DNA of 64,000 bases from Candidatus Cloacimonetes bacterium HGW-Cloacimonetes-2 (GTDB taxonomy: Bacteria > Cloacimonadota > Cloacimonadia > Cloacimonadales > Cloacimonadaceae): assembly GCA_002842035.1 (NCBI GenBank), contig PHBP01000012.1:1-64000 (forward strand), read 5' to 3'. This document shows positions 24,095 to 32,406 of this stretch, in pieces (position 1 is the first letter of the stretch; every line of letters starts with the position of its first letter). The position numbers and the translations under genes were made by a program. The notes beneath the pieces were generated by a model. The model ran no database searches, was not told the DNA's origin, and saw only the letters and a list, made by a program, of their open reading frames with translations.

Positions 24095-24714
24095 CAAAAT
24101 ACTTTGAAGAGCTGAGAATCAAGCGTGATCTGCCTTACGGCAAGATCTGGGAAGACCTGCGTTTGCCTCAGGACAAGATAAAGCTGATCGAGAGCGGTGA
24201 CTTTGAAGCTCTGGGTGAATACGGTATCCGCAAGGCGATGGTCTATAACTATGCCCGCTATCTGGAAGCTGACCTCACAGCAGTGATGGATGAATTTAAC
24301 CGGCTCTATCCTCCTACGAGTGCTTTACCACCCACTACAATCAGCCATTCCCAGGAAAAACGCATAATGCTCTCGACAAACTTTCTGTGGATGATCGGCA
24401 TCCTGGTGATAGTCGTAATCCTCGGCTCCATCATACTATATGCTTCAAAGAGAGGCTTTCTCGAAGCTCCCGACTTGTTTAGCAAAGCCAAAGCCGATAG
24501 TAGCAAAGCAGTCGCGACCGAGCCTGTAAAAGTAGAACCGGCAGTTCCGGATAGTGAGCGTGTGCGTATGCTGGAGCTTACCCGGATGATGCAGCCCAAA
24601 CCTCTCGAAGAACCAGAAAAGAAAGACAGCACCAGCCAGCAGCCCAGCCTGGACAATACAGATTATATGGGCAAGTTCCTCGGCAAGAACCCGATGAACG
24701 TACAGATACACTAA
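24082..24714 (+). CDS. RodZ-like helix-turn-helix membrane protein
   Basis: 210 aa. The N-terminal 70 residues form an HTH of the RodZ type (YFEELRIKRDLPYGKIWEDLRLPQDKI, then KAMVYNYARYLEAD). A single membrane helix follows at about residues 98-120 (FLWMIGILVIVVILGSIILYA), then a Pro/Lys/Glu-rich periplasmic tail of about 90 residues that lacks the beta-rich C-terminal domain of E. coli RodZ. RodZ links the MreB cytoskeleton to cell-wall synthesis, and the position between dapF and lepA in one operon is compatible with a cell-envelope role. Cell-shape function is inferred. Confidence 0.75.
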   Translation: MENLAKYFEELRIKRDLPYGKIWEDLRLPQDKIKLIESGDFEALGEYGIRKAMVYNYARYLEADLTAVMDEFNRLYPPTSALPPTTISHSQEKRIMLSTNFLWMIGILVIVVILGSIILYASKRGFLEAPDLFSKAKADSSKAVATEPVKVEPAVPDSERVRMLELTRMMQPKPLEEPEKKDSTSQQPSLDNTDYMGKFLGKNPMNVQIH

Positions 24715-24728
24715 ATTAAAGGGAATAA

Positions 24729-26528
24729 ATGAAACAAGAGCTAATTCGTAACTTCTGCATTATTGCGCACATAGACCACGGCAAGTCCACTCTGGCAGAT
24801 CGTTTTCTGGAAGAAACCCACGTAATAGACGTCAACCAGGCCACTGCACAGATACTGGATTCAATGGATCTCGAGCGTGAAAAGGGTATTACTATCAAAT
24901 CTCACGCGATCAGGATGATCCACAACTACAAGGGACAGGACTACATCCTCAATCTGATTGACACACCCGGTCACGTGGATTTCTCCTATGAAGTCTCCCG
25001 CGCGCTTGCTTCCTGCGAAGGGGCTATCCTTCTGGTGGACGCTTCGCAAGGCATTGAAGCCCAGACTATGAGCAATCTCTATCTGGCTATGGAAAACAAC
25101 CTCGAAATCCTGCCTGTGATGAACAAGATCGATCTGCCCAAAGCGGATGTGGAAGGCACAGAGCACGATCTGATGGATATTATCGGCTGTGCTTCCTCGG
25201 ATATCCTGAGAGTCAGTGCCAAGACCGGTCTCGGTGTCAAAGAACTGCTCGACGCTGTGATAGACTATCTTCCTGCACCCGAGGGAAGTACCGAAGCCCC
25301 GCCTCAAGCTCTGATCTTTGATTCCTATTTTGATATGTACCGTGGTGTCGTAATCCTGGTCAGGCTCTTCCATGGCAGCCTTAACAAGGGAGATCGTATC
25401 CGGCTAATGTCCAATGGCAGAGAATACGATATCGAAGAGATAGGCTATCTGGGTATCAAGTTCCAGGCTCAGAGCGGACTCAAGACCGGTGAAGCCGGCT
25501 ATATTATTGCCAATATCAAAGAGGTAGCCGATGCCCGCGTTGGTGATACCATAACGCTCGCCAAAGGCGGCTGCAAAGAAGCTCTGCCGGGCTTCCAAGA
25601 GCCCAAGCCGATGGTCTATAGCGGTATCTTCCCGATCAATGGTGAAGACTATGAAAACCTGGTCGATTCAATTGCCAAGCTCAAGCTTAATGACGCCTCA
25701 TTGGTCTATGAAAAGGAGAGTTCGCTGGCTTTGGGCTATGGGTTCCGCTGCGGTTTTCTCGGGATGCTGCATCTGGAGATAGTCAAAGAGCGCCTCTTTC
25801 GCGAATACAATATCCCAATTATTGCTACCACTCCCAGCGTTCGCTTTTTGATCAAGCTCAAAGACGGACGCGAGATCGTCGTGTACAACCCCATCGATTT
25901 CCCTGATCCCAATCATATAGACTATGTGATGGAGCCCGTGATGCTTACCGAGATCATCGTTCCTACGGACTACATCGGCAACATAATGAAGCTGGCTCAG
26001 GAACGCCGGGGCATCCAAAAGAACATTCAATATATCGATGAGAAGCGTGTAGCCTTGCACTATGAACTCCCCCTGATTGAGATCATCTTTGATTTTTATG
26101 ACAAGCTAAAGACCGTTAGCCGCGGCTATGCCTCGCTTGACTACCATTTCCTGGAGAACAGAGTCTCAAACGTGGTCAAAGTCGATATTCTGATCAATGG
26201 CGAGAAGGTCGATGCGATGAGCTTCATCTGCCATTCGGACAAATCCCACAATTGGGGCAAGAGCGTTACCCAGACCCTTTCCGAGGTCATCCCGCGCCAT
26301 ATGTTCAAGATTGCTCTCCAAGCCTCGATCGGAGCCAAGATTATTGCCCGTTCCACCATCAATGCGATGCGCAAAGACGTCTTGGCAAAGTGTTATGGCG
26401 GTGACGTCTCACGTAAACGCAAGCTTCTGGACAAGCAGAAAGAAGGCAAAAAGAAGATGAAGGAAATCGGTAATGTCACCGTTCCGCAAGAGGCCTTCCT
26501 GGCTGTGTTGAAGGCGGATAGGGAATAG
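24729..26528 (+). CDS. lepA: elongation factor 4 (back-translocating GTPase)
   Basis: 599 aa, the normal family length. GTPase motifs: AHIDHGKSTLADR (G1), DTPGHVDF (G3) and NKIDLPKA (G4). CGFLGMLHLEIVKERL marks the EF-G-like domain, and the LepA-specific C-terminal end closes with KKKMKEIGNVTVPQEAF. LepA binds stalled ribosomes and helps fidelity or initiation. It lies 14 bases after the RodZ-like gene, with AAAGGG ahead of the ATG, and 6 bases before the Omp85 gene, so it is within the same operon. Confidence 0.98.
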   Translation: MKQELIRNFCIIAHIDHGKSTLADRFLEETHVIDVNQATAQILDSMDLEREKGITIKSHAIRMIHNYKGQDYILNLIDTPGHVDFSYEVSRALASCEGAILLVDASQGIEAQTMSNLYLAMENNLEILPVMNKIDLPKADVEGTEHDLMDIIGCASSDILRVSAKTGLGVKELLDAVIDYLPAPEGSTEAPPQALIFDSYFDMYRGVVILVRLFHGSLNKGDRIRLMSNGREYDIEEIGYLGIKFQAQSGLKTGEAGYIIANIKEVADARVGDTITLAKGGCKEALPGFQEPKPMVYSGIFPINGEDYENLVDSIAKLKLNDASLVYEKESSLALGYGFRCGFLGMLHLEIVKERLFREYNIPIIATTPSVRFLIKLKDGREIVVYNPIDFPDPNHIDYVMEPVMLTEIIVPTDYIGNIMKLAQERRGIQKNIQYIDEKRVALHYELPLIEIIFDFYDKLKTVSRGYASLDYHFLENRVSNVVKVDILINGEKVDAMSFICHSDKSHNWGKSVTQTLSEVIPRHMFKIALQASIGAKIIARSTINAMRKDVLAKCYGGDVSRKRKLLDKQKEGKKKMKEIGNVTVPQEAFLAVLKADRE

Positions 26529-26534
26529 CTCCCG

Positions 26535-28208
26535 ATGCGTCTCAGCATTATCATTTTACTGCTCACCGTGGTTTCGTCGCTGGTGGGCAGTTTTGTTTTG
26601 CAGGACTTTTCCTGCGAATTGCCTCCTGATCTCGATATCCCCTCCGAGCTTCTGCTCCGGGCAGCGGCTATCAGGCCGGGTATGGCTCTGGAGGCGCAGG
26701 ATATTCCCCGCATCACCGAGAGCCTGCAAAGCTATTTCCATAGCCTTGGCGATTACTATGTGGCAATAGCTGCTCCCCAGATCGAGCCTTTGGGAGAAAA
26801 CCGCATTGCCCTGCGTTACAGAGTTTCCCGTCTGGCAGATGCAGCCAATACCCTCTTGCGTTTTGAAGGACTGCGCTATTTCAGCGAAAGCAGAATCAGG
26901 GAGCTGCTTTTTCTGCAAGCAGATAGCTCCGTGGGATTGAGCTCTGTGGATGGCATCATCAGCCGGATCGTCTCAATTTACAATTCCCGTGGCTATCTCT
27001 TTGCAGCGGTAGCACTGGATTCACTCGTGCTGGATGAAGAACGTAAGCTCACAGCCGTATTGCGTATAGATGAGGGATCTCCCTTCCGCCTGCGGGAGAT
27101 CGTCTGCGAGGGCAATCTTTACTCCAGGGATCAGACCTTGATCCGTCTATCCGGTCTCAGTGGAATCGCTACCATCACGCCCCAAATCCTTGCGGAAGCG
27201 GAGGAACGCATCCTCGTGAAGAGCTATATTCAGGATTGCAGCATTATCCCTCTGGATAGTTCCAGCCTCTTGATTCGCATCAGAGAGGGCAAGATGAGTT
27301 ATCTGGAAGGCGTTGCCGGGCTTAGCCGCAGTGGAGGCAGCACCAAACTCAATGGTCTGATCAATCTGCGGTTCCTCAATCTCTGGGGTACCGACCGCGC
27401 TATCAGCCTCTATTGGAAAGGATTGCCAGAGGGCAGCAGCGATCTCAGGCTTGCCTATCATGAGTCGGGGTTTAACCGCTATCCAGTGGCTGCGGATCTC
27501 GCGCTCAGCCGCAGCAGCCAGGACAGCACCTGGGTAAAAAGCCGCGTTTCCACAGATATCTACTATTACAATCAGTATCACCGCCTCGGTATGGAACTGC
27601 TCTTCGATGAGATCAGCCCCGGCTCTCGCCGTCCAATCCAGATCCAGCGTGATTCAAACCGCAGCCTTGGCGCATTTTGGGCTTATCAAAAGCTGGATAA
27701 TCTGCGCAATCCATCCACCGGAATGGAGACAAATCTGCGCTATCGTATCTTTCTGGGTGCGGATGCAGACGAGCCTGCCAGCGCTTTGGAAGCCGATACC
27801 GGTAATTACCTGAGGCTCACAAACCGATGGGTGCTGGCTCTGGGGATTCATCTCAAAAGCTTTGATAAGCGAAGCTCTGAGGCTTATAACCAATTCTCTA
27901 TGGGTGGCTATAAATCTCTGCGCGGTTACCGTGAGGATGCCTTCCGAAGCTGGCGTTTGGCGTGGCTAAATGCTGAATTGCGTTATCGCCTGGGTGCGGA
28001 ATCTCGCCTCTATGCCTTTTTTGACCAGGCAGCCATTATCAATAGCGCTGAAGAGCTGCAAACTGATTTGTTTGCAATTGGATTGGGCATCAAACTGCGC
28101 AGCAGGATAGGAATTTTGAGCCTGGAGTATGCTTTAGGCAACAGAGATAAAGGACTGTGGGACTTTGGTTTGGGTGTTATTCACCTCGGCTTGGACGCAG
28201 CTTTCTAA
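26535..28208 (+). CDS. Omp85-family outer-membrane protein (POTRA domains plus barrel)
   Basis: 557 aa with a signal peptide (MRLSIIILLLTVVSSLVGS). The N-terminal part (to about residue 250) contains two or three POTRA-like repeats (YVAIAAPQIEPL..., GYLFAAVALDSLVLDEERK, EIVCEGNLYSRDQTLIRLSG). The C-terminal barrel has the diagnostic loop GGYKSLRGYREDAF, equivalent to the conserved L6 RGY motif of BamA/TamA/TpsB. It is shorter than BamA (about 800 aa) and closer to TamA or a specialised Omp85. It presumably inserts or exports proteins across the outer membrane. It is last in the operon starting at 21439. Confidence 0.85.
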   Translation: MRLSIIILLLTVVSSLVGSFVLQDFSCELPPDLDIPSELLLRAAAIRPGMALEAQDIPRITESLQSYFHSLGDYYVAIAAPQIEPLGENRIALRYRVSRLADAANTLLRFEGLRYFSESRIRELLFLQADSSVGLSSVDGIISRIVSIYNSRGYLFAAVALDSLVLDEERKLTAVLRIDEGSPFRLREIVCEGNLYSRDQTLIRLSGLSGIATITPQILAEAEERILVKSYIQDCSIIPLDSSSLLIRIREGKMSYLEGVAGLSRSGGSTKLNGLINLRFLNLWGTDRAISLYWKGLPEGSSDLRLAYHESGFNRYPVAADLALSRSSQDSTWVKSRVSTDIYYYNQYHRLGMELLFDEISPGSRRPIQIQRDSNRSLGAFWAYQKLDNLRNPSTGMETNLRYRIFLGADADEPASALEADTGNYLRLTNRWVLALGIHLKSFDKRSSEAYNQFSMGGYKSLRGYREDAFRSWRLAWLNAELRYRLGAESRLYAFFDQAAIINSAEELQTDLFAIGLGIKLRSRIGILSLEYALGNRDKGLWDFGLGVIHLGLDAAF

Positions 28209-28289
28209 AAAAAAAGCTTGCCAAATAAATCGTATCCTATATTTGTAGCCATAATTAAGCCAGTACATAGTTGTGAGTAAGGACTGTGT

Positions 28290-28331
28290 GACCATTTGAC
28301 AAGGCTTTCGAGCTCTTCGAAGATGGTCAAA
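28290..28331 (+). promoter_or_regulatory. structured leader with two mutually exclusive stems
   Basis: GACCAT (28290-28295) can pair with ATGGTC (28323-28328), while TTTGAC (28295-28300) can pair with GTCAAA (28326-28331); the pairings share bases so only one forms. An inner stem TTCGA / TCGAA sits between them. It lies about 100 bases before the small lipoprotein gene. Function unproved. Confidence 0.35.
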
Positions 28332-28429
28332 CGAACAACAACTACCGCCGGGTTTTCCGGCAAACAAAACAGAACTAAAAAAACCATGACCCAAAAAAAT
28401 AAGGGATTTCACTTATGGAGGAATCAAAA

Positions 28430-28609
28430 ATGAAAAAAGTTCTTTTAATTAGCCTTCTCGCTATGATGCTCATCAGCATGTTCGTCCTTGCCGCTTGCGG
28501 TACCAAGGAAGAAGTGGTCGAAGAGCCTACAATGGAAGAGCCCGTTGTTGACACCAATGTTGTCGTCGACACTATGGCTGCTCCCGCTGCTCCCACCACC
28601 ACTCCCTGA
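28430..28609 (+). CDS. small lipoprotein
   Basis: 59 aa from the ATG at 28430, with GGAG at 28417-28420. A typical lipoprotein signal (MKKVLLISLLAMMLISMFVLAAC, lipobox LAAC) leaves a mature peptide of only about 36 residues, acidic (KEEVVEEPTMEEPVV) and ending in a Pro/Ala/Thr stretch (APAAPTTTP). It has its own strong terminator and a structured leader. Such tiny lipoproteins are usually envelope components of unknown role; a toxin or entericidin-type role cannot be excluded. Confidence 0.8.
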   Translation: MKKVLLISLLAMMLISMFVLAACGTKEEVVEEPTMEEPVVDTNVVVDTMAAPAAPTTTP

Positions 28610-28644
28610 TAGACGAAAGCTGTTTATCTAATAGCGCAGTCCTT

Positions 28645-28680
28645 AAAAAAACGGGTGTCCACGGATGCCCGTTTTTTTTT
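28645..28680 (+). terminator. Rho-independent terminator of the small lipoprotein gene
   Basis: ACGGGTGTCC and GGATGCCCGT pair with two wobbles and are followed by nine T residues; A-rich sequence precedes the stem, so it may also work on the other strand. Confidence 0.9.
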
Positions 28681-28794
28681 ACTCTCGATTATTCGGACTC
28701 AAATCGGTATGGACAGAATGGACGGTATGGATAGTATGGACAGCCATTGGTATAGTTCTTTGCGCGACCGCGCTACCTCACCTCTCCGAGCAAT

Positions 28795-29058
28795 AAATGT
28801 GGGTGCGTCATCCTGACGCACATTCATTCCGAGCGACAAGATGTCGCTCCCACACCATCACTCCATCACACCATCAATACACCACTTCCCCCACTGCGCC
28901 CAGCGCTCTCTCTGTAGTAAAATAATCTCCTTTACTCCTTGTTTCCACGGCATTCATCCCACAGGTCATCAGCATATCACCAGCAATTCAAGTCGAAATC
29001 ACCTCGAACCACGTTCGACTTGATTTGCTCTTGATCTCCACTTGATATGCTGTAGATC
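28795..29058 (-). repeat. dispersed repeat module, copy B (inverted; contains palindrome copy 3)
   Basis: The gap 28681-29206 is mostly this element. Read on the minus strand it follows module A at 18612-18975 almost base for base: nested palindrome (28968-29054), GGAGTAAAGGAG block (28903-28946), GATGGTGTGATGGAGTGATGG tract and the two short palindromes, present once instead of twice. 28710-28750 also holds a short run of near repeats of ATGGACAG / ATGGACGG. Confidence 0.85.
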
Positions 29059-29206
29059 AAAGAAATGCAGGGTGGCACCGGCAGCTCAATATGCGATAGT
29101 AGCGATAGCACATTATGCTTGACTCGAATGGCGGATAGCAAGACATTGCAATAGCATCCGATCTTGATAAAGATCCGGAAAGCCAGGTATGATCAGGGAG
29201 AAATAG

Positions 29207-29461
29207 ATGAAGAACCGTTTTAAGATATACCAGATCCTTTCAGCCCTTACTTTTGGTGGCTGCATAGTGCTTTTTGGCGTTGCAGTAGCAATGTCGGGAG
29301 GCTTTGAGCCACCTATCTTTGTGCTCTTTGCTCTCGCCGGATTTGCCATTGCCGGCATCCTTGCCAATCTGCTGATCGAGCAAGCCAGAGACATCCGGAG
29401 AATGTCCGAAGACCTCCGCTCTGTGCTCGAGCTGCTAAAACGAGATCAAAAGGATGTTTAG
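29207..29461 (+). CDS. small two-helix membrane protein
   Basis: 84 aa. Two membrane helices (about residues 9-30, ILSALTFGGCIVLFGVAVAMSG, and 36-57, PIFVLFALAGFAIAGILANLL) are followed by a charged amphipathic tail of about 25 residues (EQARDIRRMSEDLRSVLELLKRDQ) likely to form a coiled coil in the cytoplasm. GGGAG precedes the ATG. I do not recognise a family. It lies between the repeat module and the kinase promoter and may be transcribed alone. Confidence 0.65.
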   Translation: MKNRFKIYQILSALTFGGCIVLFGVAVAMSGGFEPPIFVLFALAGFAIAGILANLLIEQARDIRRMSEDLRSVLELLKRDQKDV

Positions 29462-29604
29462 AGCCTCATATTTCTGTAAATAATGTGAGGAAAATCCACA
29501 ATAGTTTTTAGGAGAACCGGCTAAGCGGCAATCGGATTGCGCCGGATATCAGCTATACCAGGCTGAATAGCTCGGGTGGTATTTAGGGACTGGGATAGTT
29601 TTAC

Positions 29605-29633
29605 TTGACCTATTTTGCCACTGCTTGTAACTT
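29605..29633 (+). promoter_or_regulatory. probable sigma-70 promoter of the kinase operon
   Basis: TTGACC (29605-29610) and TAACTT (29628-29633) are separated by exactly 17 bases and lie 40-50 bases before the kinase start. No better pair is seen in 29462-29654. Confidence 0.55.
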
Positions 29634-29678
29634 GATTCTTCAAAACCGAAAGCATTGCAAGCTTACAAGGAGATGATC

Positions 29679-30671
29679 TTGGATCTGAAAGAAGGCGCAA
29701 TTATCAGGGACTACAAGGTGATATCGCTACTCGGTGAAGGCGGTATGGGCAAGGTATGGTTAGTTGAGGATACGATGCTGGGGCGTAAGCTTGCCCTCAA
29801 AGTCTTATCCCCACAAATGGCGATGGACAATTCACTGGTGGAACGCTTTACTCAGGAAGCCAGAATACAGCAGAAACTCAAACACGACAACATCGTAAGT
29901 CTGATCGCTTTCTTCCAGGAGGCAGGTACTTATTATATTGCGATGGAGTATGCACCAGGCATTAGCCTGAAACAATTGATCGGTCGCACCGGCCCCATCA
30001 CCTCGGAGCGTGCTGTTCCGATGATGCTGCAGATACTGAGCGCTCTGGCATACACACACTCGCTGGGTATCATCCACCGCGACATCAAGCCCAGCAACAT
30101 TATGATCGATCCTGATAATCAAGATCACGTGATGATAATGGATTTTGGCATCGCCAAAGCTGTGCAGGATTATGGAAAAACACATACAGGCAGTCAGATC
30201 GGCACGGTTTACTATATGAGCCCGGAGCAGGTGAAAGATTCCAAGCGCGTAGATCATCGCACCGATATCTTTAGCGCTGGCATCACTTTCTACGAGATAC
30301 TGACCGGACGTGTGCCCTACGATACCGGTACAGACAGCTCGTTTGCGATTCAGACGGCAATTGTTAACGAGCCCCTGCCGGATCCGAGACAGATATATAA
30401 GTTCATTCCGGACTATCTGGTGCAGATGCTACAAAAGATGTGTGCCAAGGATCCAGCACTGAGGTATTCTGACTGCCAGTCTATTAGCCAAAAAATAACC
30501 CAACCTACACATGTAGATAACACTCGTATTTCTTCACCAATGCGGACTAACGACACTATTGAAGCTCTTTATAATACAGATAAGAAATCTCCAGATATAG
30601 TTTTTTATGTACTGGTAGTTTTGTTTATATTTTTAGTCATAGTCGTTAGTATAACCATAGGAACATCATAA
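29679..30671 (+). CDS. tail-anchored Ser/Thr protein kinase
   Basis: 330 aa from TTG at 29679, preferred because AAGGAG lies 6 bases upstream; ATG at 29673 directly abuts AAGGAG and a TTG at 29655 precedes it, so the true start is uncertain by up to eight codons. All Hanks-type motifs are present: GEGGMGKVW, LALKVL with the ATP-binding Lys, HRDIKPSNIM, DFGIAK, GTVYYMSPEQ and DIFSAGITFYEILTG. A single C-terminal membrane helix (IVFYVLVVLFIFLVIVVSIT) leaves no external sensor domain. Tail anchoring places the kinase on the inner face of the membrane. It heads a run of eight close genes; substrates unknown. Confidence 0.93.
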   Translation: MDLKEGAIIRDYKVISLLGEGGMGKVWLVEDTMLGRKLALKVLSPQMAMDNSLVERFTQEARIQQKLKHDNIVSLIAFFQEAGTYYIAMEYAPGISLKQLIGRTGPITSERAVPMMLQILSALAYTHSLGIIHRDIKPSNIMIDPDNQDHVMIMDFGIAKAVQDYGKTHTGSQIGTVYYMSPEQVKDSKRVDHRTDIFSAGITFYEILTGRVPYDTGTDSSFAIQTAIVNEPLPDPRQIYKFIPDYLVQMLQKMCAKDPALRYSDCQSISQKITQPTHVDNTRISSPMRTNDTIEALYNTDKKSPDIVFYVLVVLFIFLVIVVSITIGTS

Positions 30672-30690
30672 AAGATAAGATAGAGGTAAC

Positions 30691-31773
30691 ATGCAAGAGA
30701 TAAAACTAACCCGGGATTTCATCCAAAAGCTGCCCAAGACGGATCTGCACGTCCATTTGGATGGATCAGTCCGCATCAGCAGCATCATCGAAATGGCAAA
30801 AGAACAGGGCGTCAAGCTGCCCACGACCAATCCGGAAGAGCTACACAAGCTGATCGTTTGCGGCGAGCATACCACCAGTCTGGAAGACTATCTGCGCGGC
30901 TTCCACATCGTTAATCTGGTCTTGCAGACCAAAGAAGGCCTGCGTCGGGCGGCTTATGAACTGGCGGAAGATGCGGCAGCAGAAAACGTGCGCTATATGG
31001 AAGTGCGCTATTCTCCCATCCTCCACACAGCCAAGGGCTTGAAGCTCACCGAAATCAGCCAGGCTGTGATCGATGGTCTGAAGCACGCCGAGCGGGATTT
31101 CCCGATCAAGACTGGCGTCATCATCTGTGGTATCCGCAATATGGATCCCACCACATCTTTGAAGCTGGCAGAGCTGGCTATTGCCTTTAAAAACAAGGGT
31201 GTGATCGGCTTTGACCTGGCTGGCGGTGAATACAATCACCCTGCCAAAGATCACAAGGAAGCCTTTGATCTGGCGCTGAAAAACAACCTGAATATCACTA
31301 TTCACGCCGGGGAAGCCTATGGCCCGGAGAGTATCCACCAAGCTCTGCACTACTGCGGAACTCACCGCATCGGGCACGGTACACGTCTGGTCGAAGACGG
31401 AGATCTTTTGAACTATGTAAATGACCATCGCATCCCGCTGGAGATCTGTATCAAGAGTAATTTCCACACCAAAGCAGTGCAGGATATACGTAGCCATCCG
31501 ATTGATTTCTATATAGATTACGGCCTTCGCGTGACCATTAATACCGATAACCGTATCATCAGCGATACGACTGTAACCGATGAGTATATGCTGGCTATTC
31601 ACGAGCTGGGACTCAGCTATCCCACGATCAAAAACGTGATCCTCAATGGCTTTAAGAGTGCCTTTATCCCTTACAAAGAGCGAGCCCGATTGGTTAATGA
31701 AGTGCTGCGAGAATTTGATGAAATCGAGGAAGCGGAGCTCAAGACGGTCGTAAAAGTAAAAGAGAATCTCTAA
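30691..31773 (+). CDS. add: adenosine deaminase
   Basis: 360 aa. Zinc and catalytic motifs: KTDLHVHLDGS, HAGEAYGP, HRIGHGTRL and INTDNRII, plus SNFHTKAV. The enzyme deaminates adenosine (or a close nucleoside) to inosine in purine salvage. The NTDN in place of NTDD is common in this bacterial subgroup. It begins 19 bases after the kinase stop with AGAGGT upstream, and 13 bases separate it from the next gene. Some members of the family act on other nucleosides, so substrate specificity is inferred. Confidence 0.92.
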   Translation: MQEIKLTRDFIQKLPKTDLHVHLDGSVRISSIIEMAKEQGVKLPTTNPEELHKLIVCGEHTTSLEDYLRGFHIVNLVLQTKEGLRRAAYELAEDAAAENVRYMEVRYSPILHTAKGLKLTEISQAVIDGLKHAERDFPIKTGVIICGIRNMDPTTSLKLAELAIAFKNKGVIGFDLAGGEYNHPAKDHKEAFDLALKNNLNITIHAGEAYGPESIHQALHYCGTHRIGHGTRLVEDGDLLNYVNDHRIPLEICIKSNFHTKAVQDIRSHPIDFYIDYGLRVTINTDNRIISDTTVTDEYMLAIHELGLSYPTIKNVILNGFKSAFIPYKERARLVNEVLREFDEIEEAELKTVVKVKENL

Positions 31774-31786
31774 GGCGGAACATTAA

Positions 31787-32362
31787 GTGAAGATATTGAT
31801 CCAGAATGCTTTGGGCGAATCTGTCAGTTTGCTCAGGAATCTGCAGAATCATCCCGAAGATCTGCATACGATCGAGGCTGTGATCAGGCTTTTAACGCGC
31901 TGCTTCGATCAAAAAGGCAAGGTCGTGATCTTTGGCAATGGTGGCTCGATGGCGGATGCTATGCATTTTGCCGAGGAACTCACCGGGCGCTTTAATCAAA
32001 ATCGCCAGGCTTTGCCGGCAATAGCGCTCAGCGATCCGGCCTTTCTCACTTGCACAGCCAATGATTTTGGCTATGAAGAGGTCTTTGCCAGGGGCGTAGA
32101 AGCCTATGTGAATCAAGGCGACCTGGTGATTGGACTCTCGACCAGCGGGAACAGCGAGAATGTGTTTAGAGCGCTCAGCAAGGCTCAGTCTGCCGGAGCT
32201 TTTACCTTTTGCCTATTGGGCAAGGATGGCGGCAAGCTAAGGGGCTTTTGTGATTATGAGATAGTTGTGCCCTCTCAGGATACTGCCCGCATTCAGGAGA
32301 TACATATGCTTGTCCTGCATGTAATTATCGCAGGGGTAGAAAAGCTGCTTTTGGAAGGCTAA
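31787..32362 (+). CDS. gmhA: SIS-domain phosphoheptose isomerase
   Basis: 191 aa with a GTG start at 31787. A single SIS domain matches GmhA (typically about 190 aa): FGNGGSMADAMHFAEELTGRF, ANDFGYEEVFARGVEA, GLSTSGNSENVFRAL, and an IQEIHMLVLHVI end with Glu and His. GmhA converts sedoheptulose 7-phosphate to D-glycero-D-manno-heptose 7-phosphate for lipopolysaccharide core or surface glycans. No other heptose gene is in the window. The related DiaA would lack an enzymatic role, but the motif set favours the isomerase. Confidence 0.85.
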   Translation: MKILIQNALGESVSLLRNLQNHPEDLHTIEAVIRLLTRCFDQKGKVVIFGNGGSMADAMHFAEELTGRFNQNRQALPAIALSDPAFLTCTANDFGYEEVFARGVEAYVNQGDLVIGLSTSGNSENVFRALSKAQSAGAFTFCLLGKDGGKLRGFCDYEIVVPSQDTARIQEIHMLVLHVIIAGVEKLLLEG

Positions 32363-32406
32363 AGCTCGGCTCTGTAGTTTCTTATTAGAGAAGAATGGGA
32401 GTTTAG

